Source of the DNA: Opitutaceae bacterium
GTDB lineage: Bacteria; Verrucomicrobiota; Verrucomicrobiia; Opitutales; Opitutaceae
Length of the DNA stretch: 64,000 nucleotides
NCBI GenBank assembly: GCA_027482185.1
Contig: JAIXWF010000013.1
Coordinates: 434,001-498,000, forward strand
Direction of reading: 5' to 3'
Shown: positions 51,401 through 58,365 of the stretch, in pieces
Position numbering within the stretch: position 1 is the first letter of the stretch
Layout of the letters: each line of letters starts with the position of its first letter
The notes under the pieces: model-generated
What the model was told of the DNA's origin: nothing
What the model saw: only the letters and a program-made list of their open reading frames with translations
The model's database searches: none
Position numbers and translations under genes: made by a program

Positions 51401-52134
51401 GCGGCGCCCCCGGGGGCGATGCGCCAAAGCCCGTGGGCGGCGGTCGCGTAGAGGAGTTCGCCGCCCGGGCCGGTCACCCACGCGGCCACGAGGGCGGTCG
51501 GCAAAATCCGGGGATCGGCGGACACCTCGCTGCGGCGATCGCCGTCCAGGCGGTCGAGGGGCCGGCCGGCGACTTTGACGAAGATGTCGGCGCCTTCGCC
51601 GCCGAGCCGCTGGAAAATCTGCGGGTTCGGGTCGCGCCAGACGGTGAACCGCCCGTCGTGCCAGCGGAACACGCGCGACCCCGCGCCGAAGTAAACGCTG
51701 TCGGTGCCCGCGCGCACGTTCCAGACGGCCCCCATCTCGCGGTCGCCCTCGGGCAGGCGGTCGCGCAGCGAGACGAACCGCTTCCGGCCGAACGGGCCCG
51801 GTTCCAGATAGCCGAGTTCGTCGACGCCGCCGACATAGATGCGGCCGTCGGGCCCGGTGCCGAGCGCGCGGACATACAGCGTAGTACCAATCGGGATACG
51901 CGACCACGCGGTGCCGTCCGTCTCGAGCACGCAACCTTCGTTGCCGAGGTAGACCAGACCGGCGCGGTCGACGGCCGAGGCCCAGACCTGGTGGCTGGCG
52001 CCGTAGTCGCGGGCCGCGAAGGCCCGGACCGGCGGCTGGCCTTCCTCCGCCTCCGGCGCGGCGCCCGCGGGGACGGCGAGCAGGCAGGCCCAGACCGCGG
52101 CCAGCCGGACGAGAGTTGGAAAGGAAGAGGCGAT
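48409..52134 (-). CDS. Hybrid sensor histidine kinase with propeller sensor; start codon not canonical
   Basis: About 1241 residues with the same layout as the kinase at 14317. It has a hydrophobic leader (LVRLAAVWACLLAVPAGA), two-component propeller repeats (for example GTLWAGTNRGAVRIW and HGDLWLASNLRGLWRV), a Y_Y_Y domain (QLRGFDADWSEPGATRTRVY), and a transmembrane helix (ARGAAVAATGLALAGFV). HisKA follows with the phospho-acceptor His in ATMSHELRTPLNG (H785 from the start used here), then HATPase_c (GTGLGLALSQR), a receiver domain (VLLDLRLGQGPDG) and a helical tail. No ATG, GTG or TTG lies in frame between the divergent gene at 52240 and the signal peptide. ATC at 52134 is used as a provisional start. 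A non-standard start or an upstream frameshift must be involved. Confidence 0.85.
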   Translation of the reverse strand: MASSFPTLVRLAAVWACLLAVPAGAAPEAEEGQPPVRAFAARDYGASHQVWASAVDRAGLVYLGNEGCVLETDGTAWSRIPIGTTLYVRALGTGPDGRIYVGGVDELGYLEPGPFGRKRFVSLRDRLPEGDREMGAVWNVRAGTDSVYFGAGSRVFRWHDGRFTVWRDPNPQIFQRLGGEGADIFVKVAGRPLDRLDGDRRSEVSADPRILPTALVAAWVTGPGGELLYATAAHGLWRIAPGGAATPLPTDADALLRDNNALLSALRLASGDLLLGTTRHGLIQLDARGRFVRRIGPAEGLPNPLVRLGAIDRVGTLWAGTNRGAVRIWLDTPRSSFGTAHGLAGASVNDVARHENDLHLATTAGAFRLIRRDTATLANARFEPLPGIGAQPVFSLASTPFGLLLAENDRVVAVASGRTDPVPVLGPPTVLKLAVSTAEPGVVWGASGSGAGLSRFSRQGDRWAAERPYAGLAGNFHGVAEDRHGDLWLASNLRGLWRVEFGPAPAPGAPRPVVRVTPFTAGAPLPSPLGPVTVALHDGEPRFGIGTERWGFDRKLGRPVPLPAAAPEIDPDWTAAMEGVWPDAPSTRREGTIRWLAAQEAFERFDTAKSTTPPAAVALLRGVSARGGTWPADGRLPAGRQDLTFEFAALPTLHAPSWQTQLRGFDADWSEPGATRTRVYTNLPPGRFTFAVRARDGSGVWGPEATLAFVIPPPWWSTWWARGAAVAATGLALAGFVRWRGRALRRRNEQLLAAIAEQTAELRAARDAADAANRAKSTFLATMSHELRTPLNGILGYAQLLRRESSLPEAQRARAAVITRSGEHLLALINEVLDLAKVESGRLSLDERDCDLRGVIRSVAELTRVRAETKGLGFNVEIDPALPAAVRTDEQKLRQVLLNLLGNAVQYTVRGGVVFTVGPAPAGGASRPPFGSRMPFGTSAVRFSVHDTGPGIAADRLPLIFQPFGAAGDGSQQGTGLGLALSQRLVALLGSELCVGSEPGRGSHFWFDLTLPLAPAGGGPDHTVGTVVGYAGRRLHALVVDDDEAGRTALAELLRQVGFEVATAADAAQARDAFAARASDLVLLDLRLGQGPDGYAVARELRARAGAAVKIVAVSAHVFPSDRHEATAAGCDDFVAKPFAESQLWSVLGRVLNLTWQTNRPAAALRGEGAAPPPAAARELLVHAENGDIGALRAALARCRAEYPAPAAWIGRLEELTATYELEAVVALLRAAGPPEPSPHA

Positions 52135-52146
52135 GGCGAATCGGAA

Positions 52147-52192
52147 GGCCCGGGATGCTCTCCGGGCAACGCCGAAGTCCGGGCCTACTACT
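52147..52192. repeat. CCCGGG-type hairpin at the kinase 5' end
   Basis: GCCCGG (52148-52153) and CCGGGC (52162-52167) form a hairpin with an 8-nt loop, and a further CCGGGCC follows at 52179-52185. It lies exactly where the start of the kinase gene should be, in the 105-bp space between that gene and the divergent gene at 52240. It resembles the hairpin at 39153. Confidence 0.4.
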
Positions 52193-52239
52193 GAGGTGGT
52201 ATGGCCGGTTTCGCGCGGATCCGATAGACTGCAATCCGC

Positions 52240-55200
52240 ATGCAACATTTGCCCCCGCTTCCCGCCTTTGCCCGTGCGTCCCGGTTTGGCCGGACGCTCT
52301 TCGTTGCCAGTTTGCTGACGGTGCCGGCCTGGTCGGCGCAGGATCTCTACCTCTTGGCTGGCGCGAAACCGGCGGCGCCGGCACCGCTCGCCGCGAGTCC
52401 CGGTACCGCTGCGGCGACGGACGCCGTGCCTTCGGCCGGCGGCAAGAAATACGACGGGGTACCGAATGCCCCGTTGGTCTACACGATCGGCGGACTGCAC
52501 GGCGCGTACGAAGCCGGCGGCAAGACCCGCTTCGCGCTTTACGCCGACGCCTACGCGCGTGCCGGCACGGCGGTGCAGGCCCGGGTCGTCTACGATTTCG
52601 ACGGCAACGGCACGGCCGACCGGGTCGAGACCTACCGCTACTTCGCCGTCAACAACGTCGCCAACTGGGAACTGTACACCGAGGTGATCCGCAGCGGGCT
52701 GCTGTCCGCCACCGGGGCGTTCGCCGATTTCCGGGGCGGCAGCATCTGCTTCGAAGTCTGGAGCGCGTTGGGCAACGACCCGATCTACGTCCGCACGGGC
52801 GTGCCGGCCGGCGGTACGGCGCAGTCGAAACTTTCGGTGCCGTTCGTGTTTGCGGCGGCCCCCGCCCCGGTGCCGACACCTCCGCCGGCTCCCGCTCCCG
52901 CTCCGGCGCCGACGCCCGCGCCGACGCCGGTTCCGGTCGTCACCCCGTTGCCGACGGTGAGTCCCACGCCGATCTCCGTGACCGGGCCGGCCGTGAAGCC
53001 GGAGATCGCGGGACCGTTGCTGTACTTGCGCTCCGGTGCGACCGAGACGACGGCGGCGGCGCTGAGTCCGACTCCGGGCGCGGGCGCGGCGGCGGATGCG
53101 GTCCCCGCGGCCGGCGGCCAGAAATTCGACCTGCAGCCGAATCGGCCGCTCGTCTACCGCGCGACCGGACTCCACGCCGCTTACGTCGCCGGCGGAATCA
53201 CGCAGTTCAAACTCTACGTCGACGCCGGGGCCGCGCCGCAGAATGCCGTGCAGGTGCGCGTCTCGTACGATTTCCGCGGCGACGGCACCTGGGACCGCGT
53301 CGACCAATACGCGTACTACGCCGTCAACGACGTGCCTAACTGGGAGGAGTACGCGCACAATTCGCGGGACGGCCTCGCGTTTGCCGCGGGCAACTTCGCC
53401 GATCTGGCCAACGGCACGGTGCAGCTCGAAATCTGGAGTGCGCTCGGCACGGTTGCGCCGCAGGTCCGCACGGGCGCGACGCTCGCCGAGGGCAACGTGT
53501 CCCAGGTGACGATCCCGTTCCGATTCGGCGTTGAGCCGGTGGCGGTTTCGCCCGGCGGGCTCACGCCGGTAGGCGGCGGGACGACCGGCGGCGAGACGCC
53601 GACCGTGGTGCCCGGCGAACTTCCGGAGCGTTTTCGCCAAGTGATCGGCAATCTGGCCGAAGGCTCGGGCGCGAGCAGCCATCCCGGGACGATTGCGTTT
53701 CCCGAGAGCATTCTGACGCCGGCGGATCACCCGGAATTTGCCCCGGCGGCCGCGGCGACGGCCGCGTGGTCGACGGAGACTTTGACGACGGTGCTGGCCG
53801 AAGGTCTGACCGCGTGGCGCCGGCCCGGCAATCACGGCAGCTGCGTCGGTTGCCACACACCCGATGCCATCGATCTCGCGTTGATCGGTTACTCCGATGC
53901 CACGGTGAAGCGGCGCGCGCTGGATCACGTCGACGAGACGGACGCGGACCGCATCGTGGCGTTGGTAAAGGCGCAGCGCCGGTTGAACGGCATCGTGCGG
54001 CCCCTCGATCCGTTGAAATTCCGGCCGCTGCAGCCGGCGCTGGAGGTGCTGCCGGGCGCGACGCCGCAGGCCCGCGACGAGGCCTTCGGCCGCCTGCTGA
54101 AGGACGAAGTGAAACTCATCTGGGCCGCGCGGCGCATCGAGACGCGGGCCGACGCGCTGGCCGCGCAGGCGCAGCTGCGCGACCTCGACCTGCGCAAACT
54201 GCCGGTCGGCATTCCCTTCGACCGTTGGTCGGAGGACCACACGCTGGGCGACAGCCACCGCAGCGTCGCGGAATGGCTGCCGGGCATGGGCCTGCAGCCC
54301 AAGGCCGGCCGGGCCGCCGAGTGGTACGCGTTGCACGACGCGTACATCGTCGAACCCTCGGACGCGAAATTCTGGGCCTACTTCTCCCGCATCGACGAGT
54401 TGCTCGAGAGCGTGGAGCCGGCGGGCTACGCGCTCGGCTTCGAGTGGAGCGTGCAGAAGTACAAGTCCGTGCAGATCGCGCAGCACATGCTGCGGCACCG
54501 TTCGCTCGCGTTCCCGAATCCGCTCGTCGGCCGCACGGGCACCGCGGTGGCCAACCGCGAGACCATCCTCGACCGCAATCCGATCTTCCGCACCGGCGAC
54601 CACCTGCGGCGCTTCCCGCTCTTCGCCGACGAAGCCAAACCGGCGACGACGTTCCCGGCGTTCCTGGCGCCGACCTTGCCGGCCACGGAAGCCGCGCGGC
54701 GCGAGCAGACGGAGCAGTTCTTCCGTTCGTGGTTCTGGATGGGCTGGACCTTCGACCCGGCGTTGCTGCGGTCGGACCGCATCTTCCAGACCGTCGAGGG
54801 CGATTACCTCTACGCCAGCCTGCTCGCGGACTACAAACTGCACCACGCGTTCGTGGTGGCGAAGACCTCGGTGGCCAAGGCCGGGGCGACGGAGTGGTTC
54901 AACGCGCCCGGCGCCGGCGTGGCGGGCCACGGCAAGTGGGCGAGCTTCACGCCGTTCATGGTGCTGCACCACATCGAGCGGAACCGGAACGAACCCGGTG
55001 CCGCCGACCCGCGCCGCGCCGCGCACGATCTGATGTTCAGCAACACGGCGCGCCTTTGGATCCATCTGGTGGACGAAGATCTCGAGCGCACCGGCACGGT
55101 CTACGACCGCTACCTCGTGCGGAACTCGATCCGGTTTGCGCGCCAGTGGCTGAATGCCACCGAGCCGGGCGTCGACCGCACGGCCCTCGACGCCGTCATC

Positions 55201-55287
55201 GTGCAACTCGAGCAACGCCTCGATGCGGCGCGCGAACTGCGCACCGACTTCACGACCGAAGATCTGTCCAACGCACTGCCCTTCTGA
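52240..55287 (+). CDS. Secreted monoheme protein with duplicated beta module; family not recognised
   Basis: A 1015-residue exported protein (signal peptide with RFGRTLFVASLLTVPAWSA). Residues about 36-205 and 263-430 are two clear copies of one module: both have DAVP-AGG-K, then LVY...GLH-AY-AGG, then a YDF-G-GT-DRV turn resembling a calcium-binding loop, and end in EVWSALG...VRTG. A long Pro/Ala linker with repeated PAPAP and PTPAPTP joins them. The next 585 residues contain one heme c site, CVGCH (535-539), followed by an all-new domain with several His-rich segments (KLHHAFVV, VLHHIERN). No second CxxCH is present. I do not recognise the C-terminal domain. The gene is divergent from the hybrid kinase and is followed 31 bp later by the PEP-CTERM gene, which suggests one exported unit. 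Confidence 0.85.
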   Translation: MQHLPPLPAFARASRFGRTLFVASLLTVPAWSAQDLYLLAGAKPAAPAPLAASPGTAAATDAVPSAGGKKYDGVPNAPLVYTIGGLHGAYEAGGKTRFALYADAYARAGTAVQARVVYDFDGNGTADRVETYRYFAVNNVANWELYTEVIRSGLLSATGAFADFRGGSICFEVWSALGNDPIYVRTGVPAGGTAQSKLSVPFVFAAAPAPVPTPPPAPAPAPAPTPAPTPVPVVTPLPTVSPTPISVTGPAVKPEIAGPLLYLRSGATETTAAALSPTPGAGAAADAVPAAGGQKFDLQPNRPLVYRATGLHAAYVAGGITQFKLYVDAGAAPQNAVQVRVSYDFRGDGTWDRVDQYAYYAVNDVPNWEEYAHNSRDGLAFAAGNFADLANGTVQLEIWSALGTVAPQVRTGATLAEGNVSQVTIPFRFGVEPVAVSPGGLTPVGGGTTGGETPTVVPGELPERFRQVIGNLAEGSGASSHPGTIAFPESILTPADHPEFAPAAAATAAWSTETLTTVLAEGLTAWRRPGNHGSCVGCHTPDAIDLALIGYSDATVKRRALDHVDETDADRIVALVKAQRRLNGIVRPLDPLKFRPLQPALEVLPGATPQARDEAFGRLLKDEVKLIWAARRIETRADALAAQAQLRDLDLRKLPVGIPFDRWSEDHTLGDSHRSVAEWLPGMGLQPKAGRAAEWYALHDAYIVEPSDAKFWAYFSRIDELLESVEPAGYALGFEWSVQKYKSVQIAQHMLRHRSLAFPNPLVGRTGTAVANRETILDRNPIFRTGDHLRRFPLFADEAKPATTFPAFLAPTLPATEAARREQTEQFFRSWFWMGWTFDPALLRSDRIFQTVEGDYLYASLLADYKLHHAFVVAKTSVAKAGATEWFNAPGAGVAGHGKWASFTPFMVLHHIERNRNEPGAADPRRAAHDLMFSNTARLWIHLVDEDLERTGTVYDRYLVRNSIRFARQWLNATEPGVDRTALDAVIVQLEQRLDAARELRTDFTTEDLSNALPF

Positions 55288-55318
55288 ACCGGCTCCCGTC
55301 CAGCCTTACTCTGTATCC

Positions 55319-55984
55319 ATGCTCATCACACGCGGTCTTTTCCTCGCGGCCATGTTTCTCGCGGCAACCTCGGGTCTGTCGGCGCAGGCCGTCATCACCT
55401 GGGGCACGCCGACGGCCGTCGCGACGCCGGCCGACATCGTCACGACGGGCACTTTCCACGCCGCGGGCAGCGGTTTCAACGCGGACCGCACGGTCGGCGG
55501 CGTGACGTTCCAGACCGCACCGACGTTGATCACGTACGGCGGGAACAGGATCGGTTACACCCCCGGTACCTTCTCCTCGGGCACGGCCGCCTACAACGAC
55601 ATCATGAACCGCGGCTATTTCACCGCGGTCGGCGGCAGTGCGAACGTCACGCTCGGCGGGCTCACGATCGGCGACCAGTACCGCGTCCAGGTCTGGATCC
55701 CGGCCTGGGATGCCAACTTTGCGACGCGGCTGAGCGGCACGACGTCGGTGGACATGGGCAACACGATCACGTTTCCGACCTACGTGATCGGGACGTTCAC
55801 CGCCGCGGCGACGTCCGAGTTCTTCAGTTACCAAGGCTACGGCGGCGCCGCCCGCGGCCTGGTCGGCGCGGTGTCGGTCTACAACGTCAGCGCCATTCCC
55901 GAACCGTCGGTCTACGCCGCGCTGGCGGGGGCGGCGGTGCTGGCGGCCGCGCTGTGGCGGCGCCGGGGTCTGCGCGGCGTATAG
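55319..55984 (+). CDS. PEP-CTERM sorting-domain protein
   Basis: A 221-residue exported protein with a signal peptide (LITRGLFLAAMFLAATSGLSA) and a C-terminal PEP-CTERM signal: IPEPSVYAALAGAAVLAAAL followed by WRRR. That signal directs it to an exosortase/EpsH-type sorting system associated with exopolysaccharide. The mature part is rich in Gly, Thr and Asn and reads as a beta-sandwich (TLGGLTIGDQYRVQVWIPAW), a type often found in these proteins. It has no enzyme motif. Position right behind the monoheme gene suggests cotranscription. No exosortase gene is present in the window. Confidence 0.88.
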   Translation: MLITRGLFLAAMFLAATSGLSAQAVITWGTPTAVATPADIVTTGTFHAAGSGFNADRTVGGVTFQTAPTLITYGGNRIGYTPGTFSSGTAAYNDIMNRGYFTAVGGSANVTLGGLTIGDQYRVQVWIPAWDANFATRLSGTTSVDMGNTITFPTYVIGTFTAAATSEFFSYQGYGGAARGLVGAVSVYNVSAIPEPSVYAALAGAAVLAAALWRRRGLRGV

Positions 55985-56011
55985 GCGCGGCTTTTCTCAG
56001 CCCGGCTGCGT

Positions 56012-57640
56012 TCAGCGGTCGGGCGCGAATTGCTTCCGGAAGAAACTTCCGGGGCGCCAAGCCGGGGCCGCCGGGGCCTCGGCGACGGTGCGCACGAGGT
56101 CGTTGTAGAGGCGGACAAAGGCGCCGGCCGACGCCCAGTCTATGGGCTGGGCGAGATCGTCGGACGGCTTGTGGTAGCGGGTCTTGAGGAACGCGTTCTC
56201 TTCCTCGCCGAACAGCACCCCGAGGTAAAGCGCGGGCACGCCGTCGCGGATAAAGGGATATTGGTCGCTGCGCACGAAGAGCGTCTCGTCGGGCAACGGA
56301 TCCGGGTGGAGCCCGAAGCCGTGGCGCGCGGCCGCTCCCTTCAGCGCGTCGCCGAGCGTCGTGTGTTCGGCGCCCCAGCCGACGACGTCGCGGATCGGAC
56401 GAAGGAAGAGCGGCATGTCGACGTTGAGGTTGGCGGCGAAACGTTTTGCGCCGGTGGGCGGGCGGCGCGCGAGTTGGTAGGCGCCGAGCAGGCCCTTTTC
56501 CTCGCCGGTAAGCGCGGCGAACAGGATCGGCCGGCGCGGGGCCGGCCCGCGCGCGAAGAGCTCGGCGAGCGTGAGCAGAATCGAGGAGCCCATGGCGTTG
56601 TCCATGACGCCGTTGTAGATCGTGTCGCCGTCGACCGCGGGACCGATCCCGATGTGGTCGAGGTGCGAGGTAACCACGAGCGGTTCGCCGGCGAGGGCGG
56701 GATCGGTGCCGGGCAGGAGGGCGAGGACGTTGGCGGAGGAAGCCTTCTTTACCGTGGCGGCGGCGCCGAGGGTGAAGGTGCCCGGGAGCACGAAGCCGAC
56801 GCGCTCGCGGGCTTCGGCCTGGGCGACGGTGGTGTCGAAGTTCCGGCCGAGCGCGCTGAAGATCTTCTGCGCGGCGCCTTGGCTCACGCCGGCGGTGGCG
56901 CGGAGCTCGGGCAGGCCGCGGTAGATTTTTCCGTCGGCATCGATCAGCCGCATGGCGGGGAAGCGGGAACTGTTGATGCGGAAAGCCCAGGGATAGCGGG
57001 CGCCGTCGCGGGGCGTGGTGAGCGAAATGATGCCGACCGCGCCGGTCGTGGCGAGGACCTCGGCCTTGGTGGCGGCGTAATGCGCGCGCGGTTCCGACGG
57101 CAGCCACGGCGGCGCGCCGGAAAGGACGATCGCAAAGCGGCCCTTCAGGTCGACGCCGGCGAGATCGTCGTGGTTGAAGTCCGGCGCGCGGATGCCGTAG
57201 CCGACGAAGACGGCGGGGGCGGAGAGTTCGATCTCGGTTTCGCCGGGAGCGGGGCTGACGAGGACATCGGCGGGGGCGGCGAGGGCGAGGGCTTCGGTGG
57301 GCGCGCCCGGATCGAAACGGAAGCGGCCGCGGTCGAGCGTATGCGTGCTTTCGATGAAGTCGGCGTGCTGCAGGTAAGTGCCGGCGTCGCCGGCCGGCTT
57401 GAGCCCGAGGCGCTGGAACTGGGCGGCCGCGTAGAGGGCGGCGACCTGATGGCCGCGCTGGCCGGTGCCGCGGCCTTCGAGGAGATCGTCGCCGAGGAAA
57501 GCGACGTGGGCGCGGACGACGCGCGCCAAGGATTGATCCTCGGGACGCGAAGCGATCGGCGCGGCTGGTGCGACCGGTTCGGCGGCGCCGAGAGCTAGGG
57601 CGGCGCCGAGAAAAAGGCCGGCGAGGCGGGGTGAGTTCAC
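56012..57640 (-). CDS. M28-family metallopeptidase with PA insert, exported
   Basis: A 542-residue peptidase. A signal peptide (AGLFLGAALALGAAEPVA) is followed by a PA-type insert (residues about 110-290, GYGIRAPDFNHDDLAGVDLK) and an M28 domain. Metal and catalytic residues are seen in VTSHLDHIGIG (His/Asp), NGVMDNAMGS (Asp), LTGEEKGLLGA (Glu pair), NLNVDMPLF and RYHKPSDD (His). It probably acts as a periplasmic aminopeptidase. The start is a GTG at 57640; no ATG fits the signal peptide. It converges with the PEP-CTERM gene and follows the NYN-like gene on the same strand by 87 bp. The plan is shared with the peptidase at 26734, but the sequences differ strongly. Confidence 0.9.
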   Translation of the reverse strand: MNSPRLAGLFLGAALALGAAEPVAPAAPIASRPEDQSLARVVRAHVAFLGDDLLEGRGTGQRGHQVAALYAAAQFQRLGLKPAGDAGTYLQHADFIESTHTLDRGRFRFDPGAPTEALALAAPADVLVSPAPGETEIELSAPAVFVGYGIRAPDFNHDDLAGVDLKGRFAIVLSGAPPWLPSEPRAHYAATKAEVLATTGAVGIISLTTPRDGARYPWAFRINSSRFPAMRLIDADGKIYRGLPELRATAGVSQGAAQKIFSALGRNFDTTVAQAEARERVGFVLPGTFTLGAAATVKKASSANVLALLPGTDPALAGEPLVVTSHLDHIGIGPAVDGDTIYNGVMDNAMGSSILLTLAELFARGPAPRRPILFAALTGEEKGLLGAYQLARRPPTGAKRFAANLNVDMPLFLRPIRDVVGWGAEHTTLGDALKGAAARHGFGLHPDPLPDETLFVRSDQYPFIRDGVPALYLGVLFGEEENAFLKTRYHKPSDDLAQPIDWASAGAFVRLYNDLVRTVAEAPAAPAWRPGSFFRKQFAPDR

Positions 57641-57727
57641 GGAGGAGGGAGGGGCGCCCGCCCGGGAATTCGGCCGGTGGCCGAGGCGAATGCCGCAGGA
57701 ACAGCCGTTCGGGTCAAGCGAGGCGGG

Positions 57728-58336
57728 TCAGGCGTCGAGGGCGGAGTAGTCGACGGCGCCCTTCGCATCGATCGTGATGCGGGAAAGGCTGAGCAGGTTG
57801 CCGAGCAGGGCTTCCGGATCCTGCGCGGCGAATTCGGCGCCGAGGTGCGTGCGCAGAAAGGCGACGAGCGCGGCCCGGCGTTTCGGGCGGTTCGCGGCGT
57901 TTTTCCGGAGGCCCGCGACGATGCCCAGCAATTGGTCCGAAGGCACGATCGAAGCCGGGGGCGGGCGATTGACCGCGAGGAACGGCAACTGTTCGAACAC
58001 ATCCACGCGGGACACGCGCTTCTTCTGTTCGCGCAGGAGTTTCACGAGCGGATCGAAACCGTGATCCTTGGATACGATGTGGAAATAGCCCTCCGGGTCC
58101 GTGGCCAGAGCGTGGCCGAGGTGGTAGGCGAGGGTGAAATCGAGGGCGTTTTTCCCCTGCGCGGTCAGCCGGACGAGCCGCACCTGGCCGGCATGGGCGA
58201 ACAGGGTCGCGACGAGGTCGGTGCGGAGTTTCGCCTGCTTTTCGCCCACGAAAAGCACGAGCGAGAGCGCGATGTTCGGCGGGAAGACCGGGTTGAGGTC
58301 GGGGACGTTCTCGAAGTCGACAAAGACGTGGTTCAC
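57728..58336 (-). CDS. NYN/PIN-like nuclease-fold protein
   Basis: A 202-residue protein whose first 130 residues fit the NYN/LabA-like PIN fold. The first strand VFVDFENVPDLN supplies two acidic residues, NALDFTLAYHLG a third (D-F-x-L pattern) and SKDHGFDPLVKLL the last, which together would bind Mg2+ for RNA cleavage. The C-terminal 70 residues are helical and basic (RKNAANRPKRRAALVAFLR). The start is GTG at 58336. It is unaccompanied by an antitoxin-like ORF, so a solitary RNA-processing role is more likely than a toxin. Direct evidence of activity is lacking; the assignment rests on the acidic motif spacing. Confidence 0.75.
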   Translation of the reverse strand: MNHVFVDFENVPDLNPVFPPNIALSLVLFVGEKQAKLRTDLVATLFAHAGQVRLVRLTAQGKNALDFTLAYHLGHALATDPEGYFHIVSKDHGFDPLVKLLREQKKRVSRVDVFEQLPFLAVNRPPPASIVPSDQLLGIVAGLRKNAANRPKRRAALVAFLRTHLGAEFAAQDPEALLGNLLSLSRITIDAKGAVDYSALDA

Positions 58337-58365
58337 GGCGGAGGCGGGTGGGGCGGGGCGTCGGC

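Noticed and set aside
52188-52241. ATG on the minus strand at 52241 as the kinase start
   Set aside because: It is out of frame with the kinase and meets a stop codon after 17 residues.
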